From contig JAIWWG010000020.1 of assembly GCA_025435555.1 (NCBI GenBank), positions 357,076 to 421,075 of the forward strand: DNA of 64,000 nt. Reading direction: 5' to 3'. The DNA is from Chytriomyces cf. hyalinus JEL632. Taxonomy: Eukaryota > Chytridiomycota > Chytridiomycetes > Chytridiales > Chytriomycetaceae. The notes under the pieces are model-generated. The model did no database searches. It was given only the letters and a program-made list of their open reading frames with translations, and was not told the origin of the DNA. Positions within the stretch are counted from its first letter, which is position 1. Each line of letters begins with the position of its first letter. Below are positions 58,019 through 64,000 of the stretch, piece by piece. A program made the position numbers and the translations under genes.

Positions 58019-58684
58019 ATGCTTCAGACGCTCGTCCATCCTTTGCTGCTCCTGCTGCTGGCCTCGACGACTGCATACGCCTTGCAGCATGTAGCACGAG
58101 TTGTGCCTGGCACCGACAATGGCATCAGCAACATCAACAGCAACAACAAGAACATCCAGGCATGGACCCACCTCCGCAGTCTTCTTGCCTCCACGAACCA
58201 CCGCGCCGCAGACGCAGCAGTAGGAGCACCTGCCTCCGCCTCCCTCTCAGGCCCAGCAGAGGCTCCTCGGGGAATGTCGGGCGCTGCTATCGCAGGCATC
58301 GTCGTTGGTGCGCTTGTGCTTGTATTCCTGCTGGCGGGCGTTGTATACTTTGTGCGCACACGCCGCTCTTCCTCCTTCAAAAGAGTCTCGACTGTGCAAA
58401 CGATGCGCGTGCGCCGTGTCAACTCCACCGCAAAGTCGGCCATGGGTTACGCACGTACCGAGGATTCCGATGCACCTGCTGCTGCGAAGCCACTTCGTTC
58501 CAATGCCACTGAGAAAGTCATCATCCCATACTTGGCGACTTTGCCGGATGAGCTGACTGTCGAAGTTGGCGAGCTTGTGCAGGTTGTCGAGAGATTCGAT
58601 GATGGATGGGTTAAAGGTCGCCGCGTGAAGACTGGCCACGAGGGAACCTTCCCAGGTGCTTGTGTTGGATACGGTAATCCATAA
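58019..58684 (+). CDS. SH3 membrane protein 1 (signal peptide, one TM, cytoplasmic SH3)
   Basis: Single exon, 221 residues from the ATG at 58019 (an upstream in-frame ATG at 57929 would hide the signal peptide). Residues 1-22 are a signal peptide, 23-88 a short Ser/Ala/Asn-rich extracellular part without Cys, 89-112 a Gly/Val-rich membrane segment, then a basic juxtamembrane stretch (RTRRSSSFKR) and an SH3 fold at 165-219 (PDELTVEVGELVQVVE, FDDGWVKGR, GTFPGACV). SH3 domains bind Pro-rich peptides. The layout recalls fungal Fus1/Sho1-like membrane sensors, but there is no sequence-level claim of orthology. First of a tandem family. Confidence 0.75.
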   Translation: MLQTLVHPLLLLLLASTTAYALQHVARVVPGTDNGISNINSNNKNIQAWTHLRSLLASTNHRAADAAVGAPASASLSGPAEAPRGMSGAAIAGIVVGALVLVFLLAGVVYFVRTRRSSSFKRVSTVQTMRVRRVNSTAKSAMGYARTEDSDAPAAAKPLRSNATEKVIIPYLATLPDELTVEVGELVQVVERFDDGWVKGRRVKTGHEGTFPGACVGYGNP

Positions 58685-58975
58685 GCTGTGCGGTTTACCC
58701 CTCTTCTTCATATCACTGGGGCCAGACATGGTTTTTTATTTATCAGCGTGTCTGAGTTGGAGGTGTCTCTGTTCTCAATAAATATCAATATATGCACGAA
58801 AATAGCGTTGTAGTCGTGGTAGCCAAGAGTAGTTGAGAGTGTTGGTGCGGGTGATGGCTGCGGTATGTTCAGCTTTGACCTCGTCAGTTGAACCTTATCA
58901 AGTTCAACTCCCTTCAGGTTTCTCAAAGAATTGAAATAACAGTCACCAAAACACAGCCCCAAACTTTACAACCAA

Positions 58976-59780
58976 ATGCATCTCAGTCTGATCATCGCCA
59001 GCACGGCGCTCTCCTTCCTCCCACATACGCACTCGCAGAACCGGGCCAGTTCCTCGCAGCGATCGCCAACAGCAACCCAGTTCCATTTTCTCCATCTAGT
59101 CCGCAGCCAGTCCATCACCTTGCAGGAGTGCACCGCAACGGCCCAACTAGTCCAATCAGCAACAGCAAACATGTCGTCGTAGACTCGTTCAAAAACTTTC
59201 TCTCCTCACAAAGGACCAATGTTGGGGGACCCATGGCTGCGGTCGATGGCGCCGCCGCCGCCGCCGCCGCCGCTTCCCCGTCAACCAGCCCCGAATCGGC
59301 GACTTCTTCTCTTCATCTTCAGTTTCATCATCCTCCAATGCACTAAGCACACCCGCCATCATCGGAATCGCAGTCGGCTCCGCTGTCCTCGTTGCCGTGA
59401 TTGCATATCTGATCATGCGCATTCTACGCTCCAAAAAGTCAAACACTAAACGTACCAGCACAATGTCATACCTTCCAAGCACATCCAAAGACGCCGGCCC
59501 TTACATGAGCATCAAAGCCCAACCCGTGAATTCCATCTCTGGTGGTCGACAGAGCCCCACAGGACGCACTGGCGGGGAAAAGGTTGTCATTGGCTACACT
59601 CCAGCAATATCGGACGAGTTGGAGATTGCCGTTGGAGATTTGGTCAATGTACTTGAAAGCTTTGACGATGGGTGGATGAAGGGAGTGAATGTGCGGACGG
59701 GGGAGACGGGGCTGTTCCCGGCTGCATGCTTGGGGTACGTGCCTTCTCCGACAGGCAATGATGGAGCGTTGATTGTTTGA
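58976..59780 (+). CDS. SH3 membrane protein 2, internal splicing unresolved
   Basis: Starts with a signal peptide (MHLSLIIASTALSFLPHTHS) at 58976. The C-terminal part shows a membrane segment (PAIIGIAVGSAVLVAVIAYLIM) and an SH3 domain (VVIGYTPAISDELEIAVGDL, FDDGWMKG, GLFPAACL), ending at 59780. The two lie in different frames. A candidate intron (59099-59165) joins them in frame, but its GTCCGC donor is weak; a (GCC)8 run at 59250-59273 lies in the linker. Total structure is thus approximate. Confidence 0.6.
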
Positions 59781-60177
59781 TGTTTAAAATTTGTTGTTGG
59801 AGTTGCTCTTGTTTTTTTCTTCTGCGCCTGTATCCCCTTTCCAGAATACAGCTTTCTTTTTTGAAAGGTTATCAAAAGTGCTTTGTTATCATTGGTGTCC
59901 GTGTTTTCTTGCTCTTCTACCTCGTATCTAGCTGATACAACGCGAGGTTCTTGCGGAGTTGGCGTTTCATAAATTGATTTGCAATGCACATGCCACTATT
60001 ACGCACTCTACCATCGCATTATCAGGGACACTGCTGTAACGGTACAACAGTGCCAGTCCAATGTCGCGTCCGTTGAACGTCGGGTTGAGCAAAGGATGTT
60101 CAAACATGACGTATGTGCATCGGTGGCAGAAAATAATCAGCATTTAAAATCGAGAAATTAAACACAAACTTAAAAAA
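59781..60177. other. Spacer between SH3 genes 2 and 3
   Basis: About 400 bp with no supported coding sequence; AT-rich before the next ATG (60178). Confidence 0.45.
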
Positions 60178-60992
60178 ATGAGAGTCATTGCAGCTCCGCT
60201 CTTTTTCAGTCTCTGTCTCGCAAGCATCCAAGCAAGGGCGGACCGTGTTCCTGGCGATGACTTGCCTCCGGTTGATACGTTGGTGGACCCCGCCGCCGCC
60301 GCGATGACCTCCCCCGCTCCCGCAACTTTGGCACCGATCAAAGGCAACTTCGAGCGCCGTCAAGGGCTGTTTGATTTCTTCAAAACGACAACTTCCTCAA
60401 TACTTGTATCCTCACAACTTGGATCCTCAACGCTTGGATCCTCAATCTCTTCAAATGCACCCAGCCCTTCCTCAACAAGCTCTGCAGCGTCAATAACCGA
60501 ATCCCTTAAAACCAGCAACAGCTCACCGATCAAAATATGGCCTCCTCCCTCACACAAACCGCAACGGTATCAGCACCATCTACTTCCGACAACCCGTTAG
60601 CAAACCCCATCATTATTGTATCCATCGTGATTGCATGCCTCGCATTCCTCGGCATCACACTCGCACTCATTTGTTTCCGTCACACGCTATTCCCGCGTTC
60701 CTTTTCTGAACTAGAAAACCGGAGATCCATTCACACCATCGCCGGCGCCGCCGACACGCACAAACCATACCAAGAAATACCTTACAAACCTCTCGTGAAC
60801 CCTTTAAAAAGACTTCGAGCCAAAAAAGTAGTATTCCAGTATACTGCAGCAGCAAATTCGAATGAATTGAGTGTGGAGATTGGGGATTTGGTGGATGTCA
60901 CGGATGTTGTCGATGATAATTTTGTGAGGGGTGTGTTGTTGCGGACTGGGCAGGAGGGTGTGTTTCCGAGGATATGTGTTGAGACGGTGTGA
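60178..60992 (+). CDS. SH3 membrane protein 3, SH3 without the binding-groove Trp
   Basis: Signal peptide MRVIAAPLFFSLCLASIQA, then a Pro/Ala/Ser-rich extracellular part. A GT..AG intron (60406-60521) joins frame to LTDQNMASS and the membrane segment PIIIVSIVIACLAFLGITLALI; two exons (228 and 471 nt) give 232 residues. The SH3 domain (VVFQYTAAANSNELSVEIGDLVDV) ends GVFPRICVETV, but where the family has DDGW it has DDNF, so the peptide-gripping Trp is missing and ligand binding may be altered. Confidence 0.65.
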
Positions 60993-61122
60993 AGGGGATT
61001 GTGTGTGTGAGGAGGATCGAGAAATGTGTGAGGAAGCATCGAGACGGATCTGTTCATTCTCGCGCAGAGCGTATCTTCGCGCACCTGATTTAAAGAAGGG
61101 AATAAATGTGCAATAATATAAA

Positions 61123-61421
61123 AGCAATAATAATAAGAAGAAGAAGAAGAAGAAAAGAAGAAGAAGAAAGAAGAAGAAGAAGAAGAGAGAATAAGAAGAG
61201 AAGAACCGCCGCCTCCTCCTCCTCCGCCTCTCCTCCTCCTCCTCCTCTCGCCCCTCCCCTCCTCCGCCTCCTCTCCTCCTCCTCCTCCTCCATCCTCCTC
61301 TCCTCACCTCCCCCCTCCTCCTCCGCCTCCTCCTCCTCCCTCCTCCTCCTCTCTCTCCTCCTCCCCTCTCCCTCCCCTCCCCTCCTCCTCCGCCTCCTCC
61401 TCCCTCCCTCCTCAGTATGTA
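61123..61421. repeat. Purine tract switching to pyrimidine tract
   Basis: About 80 bp of almost pure A/G (GAA/AAG units) to about 61205, followed by about 215 bp of almost pure C/T (CTC/CCT units with a few G). Frames through it give only Arg/Glu or Ser/Pro/Leu runs, so I do not call genes there. Such tracts can form triplex (H-DNA). It sits in the spacer upstream of SH3 gene 4. Confidence 0.9.
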
Positions 61422-61515
61422 AACGACACCACAAAGTTTGAACTCTTTTCTTGTTGGGTTCAACACCCATCACACATTTCACAGCCAAAAAAAAGACAGT
61501 GCACCCATCTCCAAA

Positions 61516-62064
61516 ATGCAGTTCAGCACAGCCTTCCTGACAGCCATCCTGCTGGCAGCGTCCGTCCACGCCACCATCGTCAACATGGCCGAACGAAAGT
61601 CATCTCTCCAGCCCATCAGAGCTCTCTCCAATCTCAGCGCGAAACTGGCTGCCATCCAGCCACCCACCGAATCGAATCCATCAAACGCATCCACGGCCCC
61701 AGCACCACCCGCTAATGGTCTCAGCGGCGGTGCTGTCGCTGGTATTGCCATCGGCGGGTGTGTTGCTGTCGTGGCCGTAGTCGGCGGCGTGTTTGGTTTA
61801 CAAAGACGGAATCGATTCAACAACGGCGTCACTGGCATTGAAGGCGGGTACTCCAAAGTCAAAACGGCCACGACACCAACTTCGAGTTTGGTGATGCGCT
61901 CTGTGGTGAAGGGTTTCACGCCCATGCGAGATGACGAGCTGACATTGTTTATTGGGGACCAGGTGCGTGTGGTGGAGCGTCATGACGATGGATGGGGTAG
62001 AGGGATTGTCAAGCGGACTGAGGGAGAGGGATATTTCCCACTGAGCGTGATTGGAGAGAAGTGA
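61516..62064 (+). CDS. SH3 membrane protein 4
   Basis: Single exon from the ATG at 61516, 182 residues; earlier in-frame ATGs would hide the signal peptide MQFSTAFLTAILLAASVHA. Short extracellular stretch, membrane segment GAVAGIAIGGCVAVVAVVGGVF, basic stop-transfer (GLQRRNR), then an SH3 domain (VVKGFTPMRDDELTLFIGDQVRVVE, HDDGWGRG, GYFPLSVIGEK) with the Trp intact. The Gly/Ala-rich membrane segment is shared with members 1 and 2. Confidence 0.72.
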   Translation: MQFSTAFLTAILLAASVHATIVNMAERKSSLQPIRALSNLSAKLAAIQPPTESNPSNASTAPAPPANGLSGGAVAGIAIGGCVAVVAVVGGVFGLQRRNRFNNGVTGIEGGYSKVKTATTPTSSLVMRSVVKGFTPMRDDELTLFIGDQVRVVERHDDGWGRGIVKRTEGEGYFPLSVIGEK

Positions 62065-62125
62065 TTTTGTGGTTGGTGTTGGAAAGCTGCAATAACAATA
62101 AAAATTATTATCCGTGTTCATTCAA

Positions 62126-62674
62126 ATGCCTGCTCGAAACATTGACGGTGTGCAGAGGGTCGACTTGCCTGATACGGACCCTGCGCAGCCGTCCAGCAGT
62201 ATGCTCTCAGGCGCTATCCCGCTGCTGGCAAACATCACAGCAACAGCAGACACCCCAGAGTCACCGCTGCAGCTACCGCAACGCCAGGCCCACTCCAGCG
62301 CAGTGTCACTGTTTCTATCCATCCTTCTAACGGTCGTCCTTGTTGGCCTAATTGCCGCAATTCTGTGGATCCACGTGTTCAAGCAGCCCATCCCACGCAT
62401 CATCCGTGTACGCCAACTATACAAAAGTCTCGGCTCAAGCAGCAGCGCAGACAGCGACGAATTCGGGCTCGTTATCCAGAAAGTGAAGCGGTCGCATACG
62501 GCTGTGATGGGGGATGAATTGACAGTGGTTGTTGGGGAGTCTGTGGAGGTGTTGGAGGAGGATGAAGGGATGGATGAAGGGTGGTGTCTTGTGAGGCGGG
62601 TGCGGAATGGCGAGACTGGGAGTATACCCATGCATTGTTTGACGGGGGAGGCCACCTCGTTTACGCTGCAGTGA
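62126..62674 (+). CDS. SH3 membrane protein 5, without signal peptide
   Basis: 182 residues from the ATG at 62126, 61 bp after member 4. No N-terminal signal peptide is seen; residues about 60-80 form a membrane segment (AVSLFLSILLTVVLVGLIAAILWI). The SH3-like domain is divergent: MGDELTVVVGESVEVLEE, an extra acidic insertion (DEGMDEGW), then GSIPMHCL. A short 5' exon with the signal peptide may be missing. Confidence 0.6.
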   Translation: MPARNIDGVQRVDLPDTDPAQPSSSMLSGAIPLLANITATADTPESPLQLPQRQAHSSAVSLFLSILLTVVLVGLIAAILWIHVFKQPIPRIIRVRQLYKSLGSSSSADSDEFGLVIQKVKRSHTAVMGDELTVVVGESVEVLEEDEGMDEGWCLVRRVRNGETGSIPMHCLTGEATSFTLQ

Positions 62675-62836
62675 GGCTGATGAGGAACAGGGGGATGTAT
62701 ACGTTTGTGGTAGTGTTGTTTGTTGGTGCGAAAATAATAGGATGTAGTAATGTGTGTATTCTGAATCTTAACTCAGCTTGTGGTTGGTTTTTCAGTTGAA
62801 GGACTGGACCAATTGAAAAACCAGCACTCAAAAAAA

Positions 62837-64000
62837 ATGTCCTTTGCGGTCCTTGTTGCTCTGGCTCTATCCACGGCCACCAGCATGGCCATCCCGCAAG
62901 AAGTGCAGGCATTGTTGCGAGAGCGCCGTGCTGGAGGTGTGCACCGGAACGTGCACAAATCAGCCGTCAATACCCATGTTCAAATTGAGGTGGGGCTCAG
63001 CATCTTACTTCCATCCCTTGATATGTCCCACTCCAGGATTGCTTATCGAACCCCCAGCACCAGGAATGCGTTCCAGTCCTCGCTGCGTCAATCTGCAATC
63101 CGCTGGGCGTAGGCAGCTTTATCAATGCAACGGCCGTATCCGCTTTCTACGGAACACCAATCGCTAATGCAGCGGACTGGGAGACTGCGCTTCTTGCATC
63201 AACAAGCGGCAGCACAGCAGGCAGCGCTTTCTTTGAGAGAGTGTTTGGGTGCGGGGGAATGGACGACTCGCCCGTGCCCTTCCATCTCACACACTCGTGC
63301 GCACGGGATCTGTCTGCGCTATCGGCGGGATGCAACGTAAAGAGCGGCGTTACTGCGGGTGAGCTCAGTTTTTTTTTGGAGGGAGTTTGGCGGACTTGGC
63401 ACGCCCCGGGATTAAACAAGTTAGGGTTTTGCTTGGACAAAAAACGATAGCCGCGTCGTCTTCTGTGTGCGTAAGCACCTGTACCCGATTCAGCGATGCT
63501 CTCGGTCCCGTGTTGTTTGGAAATGCGCGCGCATGTGCTCCAGTCGCCAGATCGAACCCTCTTTTCGATTTGCGCGCGGAAGCTCTTCGATCCGACTTTT
63601 GTAGCAAGGAAACAACCTCGTGTGTGGAGGCTGTTGAGACTGACTTGAAATCATGCGGTACATAATTCCGTATGACTTGCGTCGCTGAATACTTAAACTG
63701 TCTCATCATCCGCGCCAGGTTTCGCTAGCAACTTGGATGCAGCGCATTCTTACTGCGCCCAATACTCTGACAACCCACCTCCTTGCTGCCTTCACTTGAA
63801 GAATGAGCAACGCAGCCAACACCAAATCCCCCTCAACATTGTCAGCAAATTCATCAAAGCGTCCAAAGACATGAAAGCCGAAGGTGCATCGACACCAGCA
63901 GCAGCGTCCAACAATGACGCGTCTACATCTGTCCAATCCACTTCCGGCCTCAGTGCAATCTCAATTGTTGGAATTGTTTTGTCTGTGCTCTTTTTTGGGT
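62837..64000 (+). CDS. Cys-rich secreted/membrane protein, likely sixth SH3-array member, 3' end cut
   Basis: Signal peptide MSFAVLVALALSTATSMA at 62837. Read exons 62837-62989, 63064-63358, 63451-63657 and 63719 to the right edge are in phase. The extracellular part is about 300 residues with at least sixteen Cys (VFGCGG, SVCVSTCTRF, DFCSKETTSC, PPPCCLH), quite unlike the short ectodomains of its neighbours. The window ends inside a membrane segment (ISIVGIVLSVLFFG). By position and layout I expect a cytoplasmic SH3 domain beyond the edge, but it is not visible. Confidence 0.65.

Noticed and set aside
60804-61569. Long Arg/Glu/Gly-rich and Leu/Ser-rich frames on both strands
   Set aside because: They are translations of the GAA and CTC repeat tract, not genes.

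Overview
The window is a eukaryotic, most probably fungal chromosome segment. Genes are split by many short introns (about 50-90 nt, GT..AG), several gene pairs diverge from very short shared promoters, and the H3/H4 pair is intronless. The gene content (carbamoyl-phosphate synthase small subunit with a fungal arginine-attenuator uORF, glycogenin, SAPS-type phosphatase subunit, SDR-type threonine dehydrogenase, chitrid-like mobile elements) suits an early-diverging fungus; Chytridiomycota is my best guess, by inference. Exon joins below were read by eye from splice sites and frame and are not RNA-supported. Joins whose total coding length divides by three are stated as such.

Layout. 1-8.2 kb: secreted endoglycoceramidase-like GH5 (cut by the left edge), a small SAM-like protein, and a divergent pair of a peroxidase-DOMON membrane protein and a GH35 beta-galactosidase-like protein. 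8.8-13.6 kb: a REC114-like protein, a degenerate kinesin and a Golgi-type glycosyltransferase-like protein. 13.9-18.2 kb: SAPS/PP6 regulatory subunit. 18.7-33.4 kb: two tandem paralogues ending in TBC domains that lack both catalytic fingers; the second is a 3,544-residue giant. 33.6-36.4 kb: a divergent KBL/TDH pair, which is the complete two-step threonine-to-glycine route. 36.5-39.6 kb: glycogenin with a large His/Gln-rich tail. 39.9-41.5 kb: CPA1 with its attenuator uORF. 41.9-47.9 kb: a divergent copper P1B-ATPase / ZIP transporter pair.

47.9-57.9 kb is an accessory, repeat-rich zone: decayed Ty3/gypsy gag and integrase pieces, two LTR copies in opposite orientation, a broken fatty-acid hydroxylase, a DD34E transposase remnant, a tRNA-Leu with an LTR 8 bp upstream, the H4/H3 pair, and a degenerate F-box array. 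From 58.0 kb to the right edge is a head-to-tail array of at least five single-pass membrane proteins with a short extracellular part and a cytoplasmic SH3 domain, plus a sixth, Cys-rich member cut by the edge.

The strongest points for a second look are the exact 24-codon, intron-split arginine attenuator peptide before CPA1, the SH3 receptor-like array, three independent cases of 'pseudo-enzymes' that keep the fold but lose the catalytic residues (peroxidase, kinesin, TBC pair), and the Cys-cluster extension of the copper ATPase.
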